Assembly (NCBI RefSeq): GCF_000744785.1
Contig: NZ_JQMO01000001.1
Coordinates: 1-64,000 of the forward strand
DNA from: Kitasatospora azatica KCTC 9699
GTDB lineage: Bacteria; Actinomycetota; Actinomycetes; Streptomycetales; Streptomycetaceae
Reading direction: 5' to 3'
Length of the DNA stretch: 64,000 nt
The notes under the pieces are model-generated. The model made no database searches, was not told the origin of the DNA, and worked only from the letters and a program-made list of their open reading frames with translations. Positions 35,648 through 44,758 of the stretch are shown piece by piece. Position numbers and translations under genes: made by a program. Position 1 is the first letter of the stretch; every line of letters starts with the position of its first letter.

Positions 35648-36792
35648 GGTGGCCGTTTCGCCGCGGCAGCGAACAGCCGCCTTTACCCACCGCCGGACCT
35701 GGTACGCGGGTGGAGGCGGGGGGCGAGCGGGCCGCTGTGATCGGCGGGGACAACTACGCCCCCGTGCTGACCGGGGACAACTCCCGGGCGGTGTCCCTGC
35801 CGCCCGAGGCGCTGCGGCCGCCCGCCGAGGTGGCGGCCCCGGCCGGGCTGGACACCCTGGCGGTGCGCCCGGGCCTGTTCGTCGGCCGCACCCGCGAGCT
35901 GGAGCGCCTGGACATCCTGGACGAGACCGAAGCCCTGGACCTGCTCACCCGCATCGCCACCACCACCGGCCCCCGAGACCTGGACGGCGCCGCCGAACTG
36001 TGCGCCCGGCTCGGCCACCTGCCCCTGGCCGTCGAACAGGCCGGCGCCTACCTGGCGCAGAGCCCCCTCACCACGCCTCGCGCCTACCTCGACCTGCTCG
36101 ACCAGTACCCGGCGGCGATGTACCGCGCCGGCGCCGTCGCCACCATGCCCGAGCGCACCATCGCCCAGATCTGGCGCATCACCCTGGACCGCATCCCCGA
36201 CCGCGAGCCCCTGGCGGCGGACGTGCTGCGACTCCTGGCCTGGTACGCGCCCGACCAGATCCCCGCCACCCTCCTGGACGGCCTGGCCGACCCGCCCGCG
36301 CTGCAGGCCGCGCTCGGCCTCCTGACGGCCTACAGCGTGACCGCCGCTGACCCCGCCACCGCAACCCTGGCCGTCCACCGGCTCGTCCAGGCCCTCGCCC
36401 GCACCCCCGACCCCCACGACCCCTATCGCGCCCCCCAACTCATCGACCAGGCCCGCGACCAGGCCACCACCCACCTGCACACCGCTGTACCAGACAACCT
36501 GGGACGACCCCGAAACCTGGCCCGCCTGGCGCGCACTGCTGCCCCACATCGACGCTCTCACCGACCACGCACCCCCCGACACCGATAGCGCCACCACCGC
36601 GGACCTGCTCAACCACACCGGGCTCTTTCTCAACGACCAGGGCCAACTCGCCCGCGCGACCAGCCGCTGTACGAGCAGACCCTGACCGATACCGAGCGGG
36701 TGCTGGGCGCCGACCACCCGCTGACTGGCAAAGTCCGCAACAACCTTGCCTCCGCCCTCGCCGACCCGGAGGGCGAGTCCGGACGGTTCTGA
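35644..36792 (+). pseudogene. NB-ARC/TPR (STAND-type) protein, degenerate
   Basis: The N-terminus carries the IGGDN motif, then FVGRTRELERLD, the usual start of a STAND NTPase domain. The frame jumps directly to ETEALDLLTRIA, near the end of that domain; the P-loop and Walker B are gone, an apparent in-frame deletion. Later parts (LCARLGHLPLAVEQAGAYLA, ERTIAQIWRITLDRI) are intact. After LIDQARDQATTHLHT the frame shifts twice: TWDDPETWPAWRALLPHIDA in one frame, then the TPR piece ERVLGADHPLTGKVRNNLAS in another. Such proteins often act in signalling or phage defence; this copy cannot bind ATP. Confidence 0.75.
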
Positions 36793-36799
36793 TCACCAG

Positions 36800-36941
36800 T
36801 CTCACAAGCATGGATCTGACACCGAGGCGTGACCGTCATCCGGCGATCACGTCGCCGCAGGTCTGCCTGTGTCAAAACCTGGTGTCACAACGGTGTGTCA
36901 GAAGCCCCGCCACAGCTCTAGATTCTGGGACAGTGGTGTGC
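36800..36941. promoter_or_regulatory. Candidate res site upstream of the resolvase
   Basis: The stretch has several TGTCA/TGACA units (GTGTCAAAACCTGGTGTCA, GGTGTGTCAG, GATCTGACACC) within 120 bases before the resolvase start, where Tn3-type res sites normally lie. Subsites cannot be defined from one sequence. Confidence 0.35.
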
Positions 36942-37547
36942 ATGGATCTTGCGTACTGCCGTGTCAGCACCACCGCCCAGGACCTCACCCGGCAGATCGA
37001 CGCCATGCGCGCCGCTGGCATCGACGAGGACCACATCTACGTCGACAAGCGCACCGGCGCGAACATGGATCGCGACGGTCTGACCGCCCTGCTCGGCTTT
37101 GCCCGGCCCGGTGACCGGATCAACGTGCTCACCCTGGACCGTCTGGGCCGCAACATGCGCGAGACCCTCAACCTCGTCCATGACCTCACCGAGCACGACA
37201 TTTTCCTGCGCACCCTCGGCGACAAGCTCGCCGTGGACACCAGCGACCCCGGCCCTGGCACCGATATGGCCATCGCCCTACTGGCGATGTTCGCGCAGAT
37301 GGAACGGATCTACATGCTGGAGCGCGCCGCCGGTGCCCGCGCCGCCAAGGAAGCCCGCGGCCTGCCCACCGGACGCCCCGCCAAGCTGAACGCCACCACG
37401 CGCGCCGGAGCCGCCCAGCGGATCAAGGGCGGCGCGATCCCCGAACAGGTCGCCGCCGACCTCGGGGTGAGCCGCTCCACGCTGTACCGAGAGCTGCGCA
37501 AGCACCGCGAGGGCGCCACCGCTGATCACGTCGGGCGGGAAGGCTGA
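36942..37547 (+). CDS. Serine recombinase, Tn3-type resolvase/invertase (201 aa)
   Basis: Catalytic Ser9 in YCRVSTTAQD, then the conserved DRLGRNMRETLNLV and a long helix (LAMFAQMERIYMLERAAGAR). The C-terminal HTH (IPEQVAADLGVSRSTLYREL) binds res DNA. Normal family length and intact frame. It would resolve Tn3 cointegrates or multimers of the replicon. The cognate transposase survives only as a fragment 1.9 kb upstream. Confidence 0.9.
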   Translation: MDLAYCRVSTTAQDLTRQIDAMRAAGIDEDHIYVDKRTGANMDRDGLTALLGFARPGDRINVLTLDRLGRNMRETLNLVHDLTEHDIFLRTLGDKLAVDTSDPGPGTDMAIALLAMFAQMERIYMLERAAGARAAKEARGLPTGRPAKLNATTRAGAAQRIKGGAIPEQVAADLGVSRSTLYRELRKHREGATADHVGREG

Positions 37548-37580
37548 CCAGCGGGCCAAGCCGCATTCCTGCTGGTCAGC
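37543..37580 (+). terminator. Hairpin terminator after the resolvase
   Basis: GCTGACCAGC and GCTGGTCAGC form a perfect 10-bp stem around an 18-base loop. The stem begins in the last codons of the gene. Confidence 0.6.
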
Positions 37581-37588
37581 GATATCCG

Positions 37589-38248
37589 TTGTTTTCGCGG
37601 CCATCGCTACCGGGACCCCATCTGCAGCGCCGGCTCGCGGCGCTGCAGTGCGGTTCCCCCTCCAGGCTCAAGCTCCTGGCGACATTCGCTGGCGGTCGAG
37701 AGCTGGAGGCGGCGCTCCATCGACTGCTTGCGCCCCGCCGTCTGGAGGGGGAATGGTTCGACCTCTCTGACGATGACCCCGTTGAGCTGGTATCCGGTCT
37801 CGTAAGACAGATCAACACCGGGACGCTGCCGCAGCAGGCGGTCGCGCTCGTTTCCCGCCCGTTCAAACTCGCGATCTGCGGGTGTGGGCATCGGGCTCAG
37901 AACCACGGCTACCGCAGCATCACAGTCGGCGGCAGCTTGATGACCTGCGGCACCGATGTCGCCTACTCCGCCGACAACGCGGATTGGCCCTGCCGGTGTG
38001 TCGGCTACGACGGCCCCGGAGGCGAAACAGCGGTACCCCAGCGGACGACGACCGATCTACCGCCCTCTCGCTACTCCGTCGCAGAGCGCCTCGCCGACGG
38101 CAGCTGGGGACCAGACCGCCCCTCTACCAAGACCCTGCGGGGCCCTGATGAGTTCGGTAGCGGCGGTTCTGCCGCTCAGTCAGCCTGTCCCGGTGTCAGT
38201 TCGACACGGAGGGTGGGGACGTGCGTGCGCGGTGCTGTGGGGGAGTAG
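37589..38248 (+). pseudogene. GIY-YIG-like (Mug113/T5orf172) protein, N-terminally truncated
   Basis: LQRRLAALQCGSPSRLKLLA and GGRELEAALHRLLAPRRLEG with EWFDLS is the second half of a Mug113-type GIY-YIG domain. The GIY-YIG motif itself and the first strand are absent. A Cys/His-containing part follows (LAICGCGHRAQNHGYRSI, DWPCRCVGYDG). Lacking the catalytic half, it is probably inactive. Confidence 0.5.
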
Positions 38249-38276
38249 TCTGGTGGCGCACTTGATCGGCACAAAA

Positions 38277-38319
38277 AAATTCGCCGCCCGGACCGGCAAG
38301 TCCGAGCGGCGTCGAATTT
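38277..38319 (-). terminator. Hairpin with T run on the minus strand
   Basis: AAATTCG-CCGC-CGGAC pairs with GTCCG-GCGG-CGAATTT around CGGCAA. On the minus strand the stem is followed by seven T residues, a textbook terminator. It could protect the rep region from incoming transcription, or be the first element of the structured stretch that follows. Confidence 0.7.
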
Positions 38320-38520
38320 GGGAGCCGCGCCCCCGGCAAGGGGCCAGCTCCCGCGGTCCAGAAAAGGTGGACATGATGCAGCGTACCCGTACGCGCTCCG
38401 AAGCACACAAGCGGCACCCCGCCGTGGACGCGATCCGTTGTCGGTCGCTCCGGCGGGGTGCCGTCGTCGTGTGCGCGGCCGTACCTCTCCCCGCGAGGGG
38501 GTTGCTGAGGTGACGTAGCC
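38320..38520. other. Highly structured region (three more hairpins)
   Basis: GGGAGC/GCTCCC with an inner CCCC/GGGG stem (38320-38352), CGGCACCCCGCCG/CGGCGGGGTGCCG with a 26-base loop (38412-38463), and CCCC/GGGG near 38490. A short frame from the ATGs near 38373 runs between them. It could be an attenuator-like leader, a non-coding RNA or part of the replication origin. Confidence 0.5.
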
Positions 38521-39136
38521 GACCGCGGGCGGCTCCTGACCGGTTCCACCCGGCCTACACCGCCCTGGCCGCTCCCTGGTCTTGGTGTTCCACCACCAGA
38601 CCTCCGCGGCCTCACTTCACTGCTCTTCGAGTTCCACCTCGTCGAGCGAAGGCCCGATCTCCGGCGCCAACCGGTTGATCAGGCAATTTCCAGGTTCTCC
38701 CCAGAACCAAAAAGCACCGAGGGCGCCTTTTGCGTGCCCACCTGTCTCCAGGAGGCTTTGTCATTTTGCAGCAGCCCTGCCGGGGCTGCCAGACCTGCCG
38801 TGCTCGTGGTGTCGCCTCCGACTCCGCACTGCCGGCCGTTCTTGGCACTCCTGCCGCCTGTTCCGTACGTCCGGATTCCGTGTGCTGCCTGGCCAGTCAC
38901 GCCCTCGCCAACCGCGGTTGCCGCCCTGTCGCGTCGACGCGCCGTCAGCATGGCGTGACGCAAATCACTCGTTCGGGTGCGGCTGCAGTTGCATGCCAGC
39001 GCACGTTCTCGGACGCGGTGATGCGTATGCGGTCCGCTCCGAGGGCGCACCGCGCGCTGGTCCGGCGGTCCGTCTTCGTCTTCTCGGCTGGCTCCTCGCT
39101 CCGCAGTGCTTCTGACCGCCGGTACCGGAGCGGGCG
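38521..39136. other. Non-coding stretch before the rep operon (origin candidate)
   Basis: Six hundred bases with no convincing gene. Pyrimidine-rich on the plus strand in the middle. No iterons or DnaA boxes could be recognised by eye. Its place next to rep and dciA makes it the best origin candidate in the window. Confidence 0.35.
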
Positions 39137-40513
39137 ATGAACGCGGCCGAGGCGCTGCTGGAGCGGCACGGGGGACACCCGGCTTCGGCTGTCCTGGTCG
39201 TTCCCGGCCAGCGGGTGGGGATGGCCGGCGGCGACGTCGTGGTGAAGAGGGCTGGGTGGGTGCCGCTGGAGCACCAGATGGTGTCGGGGACGGCCGGGCG
39301 GATCGCGCTGGACGGGTACTCGTGGATGCAGGCGGTCCACTGGGTACACGGTGCCGGCCTCTACGCGCCGACGCACGGCCCGAAGTTCGGCGAGACGACG
39401 CTCAAGCTCGCCGAGGTCCTCTCCCAGCTGACACCGTGTCGCCCGAGCATCGCGCACCTGATGCGTGTGCTGAAGGCAAGCAAGCGGACCGTGCAGTACC
39501 ACCGGGACATCCTCCAGGCGACCGGCCTGCTGGCCTGGCGCTCGGTCGGTACCCGGCTGCCGATGACGCCCGGTCAGCAGCGGGTCACCTGCCTAGCGTC
39601 CGAGTACGAGCGCCTCATCCCGGCCAGCTACGACCAGGCGCTGGGCATCCGCACTGCGGGCGAGGGCATCGGGCGGCGGATGACCGGCATCTCGGAGGAG
39701 GGCCGGGGCCTGATCGCGGAGCTCGGGAAGCTCGCGGTGAAGAAGCTGCGGCGCACCCGTCGTCACACGGGCACCGGACGGACCGTCAGCACCTCGCGTT
39801 GCACCCCAATGGAGGGTGGTACCACTGACTGCGTGAGCTCCTCCCTCGTGGGTGGTGGAAAAACTACGGGCGGGGCCCGTGTCGAGAAGTCAGCCACCAG
39901 GAAGAAGCGGGCCTCGCGGCCGACTAGGCAGCGGCGGCGCACGGTGCTCGGGCAGGTCGTCACGGCGGCGATGATGGTGGCCGGCGACCAGCTGGCCCGG
40001 GTCGCGTACCGGCGGGTTCCGTGGGTGCGGCAGGCTTCGCACGACCAGCTGCGGTGGGTCCTCAACGACCTCGCCGAGCGAGGCTGGAGCCAGGACCAGG
40101 TCATGGCCTGGCTGGGCGAGATCGCAGGTCAGTACGGGTGCGCCGGGGTGCTGTGGCGCCCGGAGCGGCCGCACTCGCTGATCGCGCACGCCCTGCGCGG
40201 GGACGTCGAGCAGGAGCAGCACGACCAGGCGGTGGCCGAGCGGGCCGCCGTCCGGGTCGAGGACACCTCCGTGGTCGCCGTCCAGGAACTGGCCGGCGAG
40301 CTGGAGTTCATGGCCGACCTGTTCGGCACGGGCGTCACCACCGCGCCCGCGACCAGGCAGGACCTGCTCGAAGCTGCTTACCTGCCCGCGGCCGCGCACG
40401 CCCAGATGGAAGCCGCCGGCGACCAAGCCTTCGAGCGCTTCGGCGCCGACCTGGTCGCCCGGTACGCCCACCTTGCCGCCAGCCCCAACGTCCAGCTCGG
40501 AGTGACCCGATGA
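39137..40513 (+). CDS. Plasmid replication-initiator-like winged-helix protein (458 aa)
   Basis: Residues 85-140 (TLKLAEVLSQLTPCRPSIAH, LMRVLKASKRTVQYHRDILQ) form a winged HTH like those in replication or partition proteins. A basic linker follows (RKKRASRPTRQRRRTVLGQV). The C-terminal half (VRQASHDQLRWVLNDLAERG, EIAGQYGCAGVLWRPERPHS) is common in Streptomyces plasmid proteins of this class. No catalytic motif is visible. Its stop overlaps the start of the DciA-like gene (ATGA), so the two are coupled. Replication initiation is inferred from this pairing; a transcription regulator is the alternative. Confidence 0.6.
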   Translation: MNAAEALLERHGGHPASAVLVVPGQRVGMAGGDVVVKRAGWVPLEHQMVSGTAGRIALDGYSWMQAVHWVHGAGLYAPTHGPKFGETTLKLAEVLSQLTPCRPSIAHLMRVLKASKRTVQYHRDILQATGLLAWRSVGTRLPMTPGQQRVTCLASEYERLIPASYDQALGIRTAGEGIGRRMTGISEEGRGLIAELGKLAVKKLRRTRRHTGTGRTVSTSRCTPMEGGTTDCVSSSLVGGGKTTGGARVEKSATRKKRASRPTRQRRRTVLGQVVTAAMMVAGDQLARVAYRRVPWVRQASHDQLRWVLNDLAERGWSQDQVMAWLGEIAGQYGCAGVLWRPERPHSLIAHALRGDVEQEQHDQAVAERAAVRVEDTSVVAVQELAGELEFMADLFGTGVTTAPATRQDLLEAAYLPAAAHAQMEAAGDQAFERFGADLVARYAHLAASPNVQLGVTR

Positions 40514-41352
40514 CCGACGGCTCCCGATTCGCCCAGGAGCCCGGCGGCGCCGACCTGGCCCGCACCGCGCTGCGCACCGCCCGCCGCACCGCTCGCCTCA
40601 ACGGCAACGTGCCGTTGAGGAAGACCGCGCCGACCCGCCAGCAGATTGCCCGCGCCGGCCGGGACGCCCGCGAGCCTTCCACCCTGGCCGCCGTCGTGCC
40701 CGCCATGGCCGCAGCCCAGGGCTGGGCCCTCGGCACCGCCCAGGGCAGCATGCGCAACAACTGGGCCCAACTCGTCGGCGCCGAGGAAGCGCTCCACTGG
40801 TTCCCGGCCGGCTTCACCGCCGACACCCGAACCCTGCGCATCACCTGCGACTCCCCGGCCTGGGCCACCAAGCTGCGCCTGGAGCAGCGCCAGCTCCTCG
40901 CCAAGCTCAACGGCGCCCGACCCGACACCGTCCGCGCCATCGAGATCCGCGTCGGCGCCGCCACCGCCAGCCCGACGCCCGACACCGAACCGGATACTCG
41001 ACCCGGCCGCCCGCGCGAGGACCAGGCCCCCGCCCCGGCGACGCGCCCGCTCGCCGACAGCGCCGCCTACCAGCAGCTGCGCCGGCAGATGCACGAGCAG
41101 GCCCGGATCAGGGAGGCCATGCTTGAGGAGGCCGCCGAGAAGGAGGAGATCATCCGCCGCAACTCCACCCTGCGCGAGCCCGAGGGAGCCCACCGGTCGG
41201 CGGTGGAGGACGAGCTGGCCGCCGCCGAGGTGGCCCACGCCCGCCGCAACCGCGACAGCCACCGCGCCGCCCTGGCCGTTGCCCGCGGCTACGCCGTCCC
41301 GCTGCGCGCCGCCCGCTCTCAGCAGTCGGCCGTTCTGACCGGTGCCGCATGA
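40510..41352 (+). CDS. DciA-like (DUF721) helicase-loader homologue (280 aa)
   Basis: Residues 10-150 follow the DUF721/DciA pattern: DLARTALRTARRTARLNG, then MRNNWAQLVGAEEALHWF, then RTLRITCDSPAWATKLRLEQ and RQLLAKLNGARPDTVRAIEI. DciA loads or activates the replicative helicase DnaB in most bacteria without DnaC; chromosomal copies are about 170-190 aa. Here a 110-residue acidic, coiled-coil C-terminus is added (LRRQMHEQARIREAMLEEAA). A plasmid copy behind a rep-like gene would recruit the host helicase to the plasmid origin. Confidence 0.75.
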   Translation: MTDGSRFAQEPGGADLARTALRTARRTARLNGNVPLRKTAPTRQQIARAGRDAREPSTLAAVVPAMAAAQGWALGTAQGSMRNNWAQLVGAEEALHWFPAGFTADTRTLRITCDSPAWATKLRLEQRQLLAKLNGARPDTVRAIEIRVGAATASPTPDTEPDTRPGRPREDQAPAPATRPLADSAAYQQLRRQMHEQARIREAMLEEAAEKEEIIRRNSTLREPEGAHRSAVEDELAAAEVAHARRNRDSHRAALAVARGYAVPLRAARSQQSAVLTGAA

Positions 41353-41465
41353 CCCAGACCGTCCCACCACCCGCCCGCCGACCGCTACCGTCGAATCTGC
41401 GGCCCGCTACCGAGGCGGCCGCCACCACCGAGGAGGACCAGGTGACCACCCAGCCCGACCACTAG
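41349..41465 (+). CDS. Small third gene of the rep operon (38 aa)
   Basis: MTQTVPPPARRPLPSNLRPA then TEAAATTEEDQVTTQPDH. It starts with an ATGA overlap with the dciA-like stop, the same coupling as between the first two genes. Proline-rich and acidic, probably unfolded. No homologue known. Confidence 0.5.
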   Translation: MTQTVPPPARRPLPSNLRPATEAAATTEEDQVTTQPDH

Positions 41466-41657
41466 GACGCGGCCGTTCCCCGGCCGGCCACCCTGCACGA
41501 GCCGGCCTCCCGACATGACCGCGACCACAGAGCGGTCTCCGCAAGACCGTGATCGTCGGACTCACCCTGACGTGCCGGGCGGACGGCGTACCGCATTCAC
41601 TCGGGCGTGGGCATGTCGCTCTCAAAGCCCCACTGGTGTCCCGCCTGACCGGTCCGC

Positions 41658-42512
41658 TCAGCGGGCGGTCAGCGAGTAGGCCGGCAGCGGCGTGTTGCCG
41701 CGGTCCTTCGCCAGGGACCGAAGCACATCCGCCTGGCTTAGTACCAGGTCCCGTACCGCCTGCGGCAGCTCAGCCATCCGGTCGACGTTGTCGAGCAGTG
41801 ACGTGCAGGCGTCCACCTCCCAGTCGCCGTCCTGTAGGTCGGTTGTGTCCACGGCCTGCCCCGGGACGGGGGCCCAGCCTGTCGCTGGGAGAACCCGGAG
41901 CAGGCTTTCGTGGGAGAACGGCGTGCGCACATTGCCTTCGCCTCGCGACCCGCTCGCCTCGATCTGCCCCTGGATCAGGATGGCCAGCAGGTGGGGCAGT
42001 TGGTCGGCCGAGCGGGGTGCGAGGTCCCACTCGGCAAAACACAGGTTCCGTGACCAGCGGCGGACCCGGGCGAGGGTCTCCCACAGCTGATCCAGGGAGG
42101 CGAAGTACCAGGAGCAGTGTGCCAGGACTGTGTAGTCGAACCCGCTGTCGGGGAAGGTGACCGCCTCGTCGAGGATGTCCAGGCCGAAGCGGAAGTCGAT
42201 GCGGGAGCCCAGCGGCGTCGCCCTGAGGTGCTCCGCCGACTGCCCCAGCGTGACCGGAGCGCCGTACGACGGATCCGCGATGTCGACGGCGACCACCCGG
42301 CCCTGCGGGCCGACGGCCTCGGCGAGGACCGCCGTCATGTCGCCCTGTCCGCAGCCGACCTCCAGGACCGACGCTCCGGCCGGGATGCCCCAGCTGGAGA
42401 CAAGTGCGGCCCGGTAGCGGGTCTGGGCCAGCTGAATGTCGGCGCTCACGTCGGCGGCGGCCATGGCGGCCGCGATCGAGGGCGCCTTCGCCATCAGATC
42501 GGTCTTGTTCAC
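41658..42512 (-). CDS. SAM-dependent methyltransferase (284 aa)
   Basis: Class I methyltransferase: motif I VLEVGCGQGDMTAVLAE, motif II VVAVDIADPS, motif IV FDYTVLAHCSWYFASLD. The C-terminal half is specific (NLCFAEWDLAPRSADQLPHL). GTG start at 42512 behind AAGGATT; a longer frame upstream is Arg-rich and unlikely. Small-molecule methylation is probable; the substrate is unknown. Confidence 0.85.
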   Translation of the reverse strand: MNKTDLMAKAPSIAAAMAAADVSADIQLAQTRYRAALVSSWGIPAGASVLEVGCGQGDMTAVLAEAVGPQGRVVAVDIADPSYGAPVTLGQSAEHLRATPLGSRIDFRFGLDILDEAVTFPDSGFDYTVLAHCSWYFASLDQLWETLARVRRWSRNLCFAEWDLAPRSADQLPHLLAILIQGQIEASGSRGEGNVRTPFSHESLLRVLPATGWAPVPGQAVDTTDLQDGDWEVDACTSLLDNVDRMAELPQAVRDLVLSQADVLRSLAKDRGNTPLPAYSLTAR

Positions 42513-42685
42513 AGAATCCTTCGTCGTGCGCTTCGGGAGCCGCACGTGCCGAGACCACTGTTGCGCAGGTCGAGGTCGGCGCGGCTCGTTGATCCCCAAG
42601 GACTACCAGACATGGCTGAGCATCCAGCCGTGGCTACCGTTCGAAATGGTGGAGCCGGACCAGAGCAACTGAGATTTCTGCCAAT

Positions 42686-43105
42686 TTGGCGTCTCAGCCG
42701 ATCTGGTCGCACCAGGTCACAGCTCCGCCCAAAGACCAGATCATCCGACACGGGACAACTGGAGCCAGATCAACTTGCTCCTCAGCGGAGCCAGTTCAAG
42801 CTGCTGCGGTGGCCCCGGTCTGGGACGACGACACGGTGGAACCGGTCCTGGGTGTGTCCGTGCCGGTCGACGACGAGACACTGGTGCGCCGCCGGTTCGT
42901 GCACCGGGTGGGGTTCGACAGCGTCGGCACCACCCGGCACGTGCGGATCGGCACCCAGGCCTTCGCGCAGGAGACCGAGTGGTTCGACCTCGGCGAGTGC
43001 TCGATGACACCGGACGGGCTGCGCACGCCGGCTGTCGAGCGCATCGTCCGCACCCACCGCACCGGTGCCCCCCAGAGCACCTGGAAGCCGCCGGCACCGG
43101 AATAA
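42686..43105 (+). CDS. Hypothetical protein (up to 139 aa)
   Basis: The convincing part begins near 42801: WDDDTVEPVLGVSVPVDDET, RRRFVHRVGFDSVGTTRHVR, QAFAQETEWFDLGECSMTPD. Upstream codons may not be translated. Acidic and soluble. No family recognised. Confidence 0.45.
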   Translation: MASQPIWSHQVTAPPKDQIIRHGTTGARSTCSSAEPVQAAAVAPVWDDDTVEPVLGVSVPVDDETLVRRRFVHRVGFDSVGTTRHVRIGTQAFAQETEWFDLGECSMTPDGLRTPAVERIVRTHRTGAPQSTWKPPAPE

Positions 43106-43117
43106 GGCCGGCGAACG

Positions 43118-43459
43118 GTGCCGCATCCCGCTCGCCGCCGCCTGGAAGCCGCCATGGAGTCCGGCGCCCGGATCGCCGTCGAGGCCGCGTACCGCGACCT
43201 TGAAGCCACAGGCCCCGACTGGGGTCCCGCACCGAGGAGCGGATCGCCCCGGCCGGCATCGTGCTGGCGATCATCTTCTTCCTGTTCTGTGATCGGCCTG
43301 CTCTTCCTGCTGATGAAGGAGAAGAAGACCACCGGCCACGTCCAGGTCACGGTCTCCGGCGGCGGGCGGTACCACACCACCTCGATCCCGGTCAGCTCGC
43401 CGGAGCAGGTAATCGACCTGATGAACCGGGTGAACTACGCCCGCAGTCTCTGCATCTGA
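43118..43459 (+). pseudogene. Small membrane protein gene with two compensating frameshifts
   Basis: The outer parts are in one frame (GARIAVEAAYRDLEATGPDW ... VIGLLFLLMKEKKTTGHVQV, VTVSGGGRYHTTSIPVS). Between about 43230 and 43290 a neighbouring frame gives the expected membrane sequence ERIAPAGIVLAIIFFLFC. Streptomyces has many small proteins with this membrane segment followed by a short beta domain. Either the gene has decayed or the sequence has two base errors. Confidence 0.55.
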
Positions 43460-43531
43460 CTTTTCGTCGGACCGCCTCCGGGTAGCCCGCCCCTTCCCCG
43501 TCCCGGACCAGGAGCGGGCCGCCGGAACCGC

Positions 43532-44524
43532 TCAGAGCCAGCCCTTCTGCGCGGCCCTGATGCCGGCCTCGAAGCGGCTGGCGGAGCCGAGGCGCTCCAT
43601 GATCGAGGACATGTACCGGCTGACGGTCCGTGAGGAGATGCCGAGCCGCTGGCCCGCCGCGTCGTCGGTCAGACCGGTGCCGAGCAGCCGCAGCAGCTCG
43701 CGCTCGGTGCCGGTCAGACCGGTCTCCGGGTCCTCGGGACGGGTGGCGCCGAGCGGCACAGCGGCGCTCCACGCCTGCTCGAACAGGTCGAGTAGCGCGG
43801 TGACGATGCCGCGTTCGGTGACGTGGAGGGCGCCTTGGCGGGTGTCGGCGGGGTCGATCGGGACCAGCGCCTGGGTACGGTCGACGATGACCAGCCGCTG
43901 CGGGGTGACCGGGGCGGTGCGGACTTCGCTGCCGAGGCTGATCAGCCAGTGCGCGTAGACGGTGGTGTGCGGGTCGTTGCGGGTCACGTCCTGGTACAGG
44001 GACTTGATGACGACGCCCCGGGCGATCGCCGCCGCGTTGGCGGGGCGTCCTGCGGCCAGGTCCTCGGGGCGCTGGGCCGCGCCGGGGTGGACACCGAGGA
44101 CCTCGCTGCGGGCGGCGTGGCCCATCTGTTCGAGCCGCCCCTGGATGGCGTCCATGCCGAGCAGGCGCTCGCCGTGGGTCGAGCGCTGCTGGGCGCGGTC
44201 GGCGACCATCCGGCTGACGGCCGCGCGGGACGCGGCGAGCTGAGCCTGCCGGGCGGCGAGCTCGGCCTCCTGGCGGGTGAGCATGTCCGCGAGGCCGATG
44301 TCCGGGCTGACCGCGCGCAGTTGTCCGCGGTGCTCACTGGACGCCCGGACGAGCATCAGCTCGGCCAGCTCGTCCAGGCAGTCGTGCACCTGGACCGGGG
44401 TCAGGCCGCAGGCGGCGGCGAGTTGGTCGACGCCGAGGCTGGGGTGGTCGAGCATGGACTGGTAGACGGCTGCCGCGGTGGCGGTCAGCCCGAGTGTTTC
44501 CAGCACGAAATCCGTCCCCCGCAT
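43532..44524 (-). CDS. LuxR-type regulator with TrmB-like N-domain (330 aa)
   Basis: The N-terminal winged helix (LGLTATAAAVYQSMLDHPSL, LAAACGLTPVQVHDCLDEL) is TrmB-like. A central effector-like domain follows, and a C-terminal LuxR/GerE HTH: GLTGTERELLRLLGTGLTDD then RLGISSRTVSRYMSSIMERL. This layout is common among Streptomyces regulators of secondary metabolism. It is divergent from the AraC-type gene 235 bases away. Confidence 0.85.
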   Translation of the reverse strand: MRGTDFVLETLGLTATAAAVYQSMLDHPSLGVDQLAAACGLTPVQVHDCLDELAELMLVRASSEHRGQLRAVSPDIGLADMLTRQEAELAARQAQLAASRAAVSRMVADRAQQRSTHGERLLGMDAIQGRLEQMGHAARSEVLGVHPGAAQRPEDLAAGRPANAAAIARGVVIKSLYQDVTRNDPHTTVYAHWLISLGSEVRTAPVTPQRLVIVDRTQALVPIDPADTRQGALHVTERGIVTALLDLFEQAWSAAVPLGATRPEDPETGLTGTERELLRLLGTGLTDDAAGQRLGISSRTVSRYMSSIMERLGSASRFEAGIRAAQKGWL

Positions 44525-44758
44525 CGACGACGGCGGGCACCCCCCAGGCCACCCGCGCCAACTCCACGCCGGAGCCTACGGTCACGCCGACCGCGGCCGT
44601 GTGCACGCCGTGCGGCGTTCCTTGACGGTGCGTGCGAAGGCCCCCGCCCGGGCCGGAGCACACTGCTAGCACGATCTCGAGCCGTCCGGCAGACTGCACG
44701 TCATCCCGGACGCTGCACCGTCCGGGGCGGCGGGGCGGGAACGACGGGGGGTCCGACG

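Noticed and set aside
43823-44758. Upstream extension of the AraC-type frame
   Set aside because: Antisense to the LuxR-type gene; not protein-like before the ATG at 44759.
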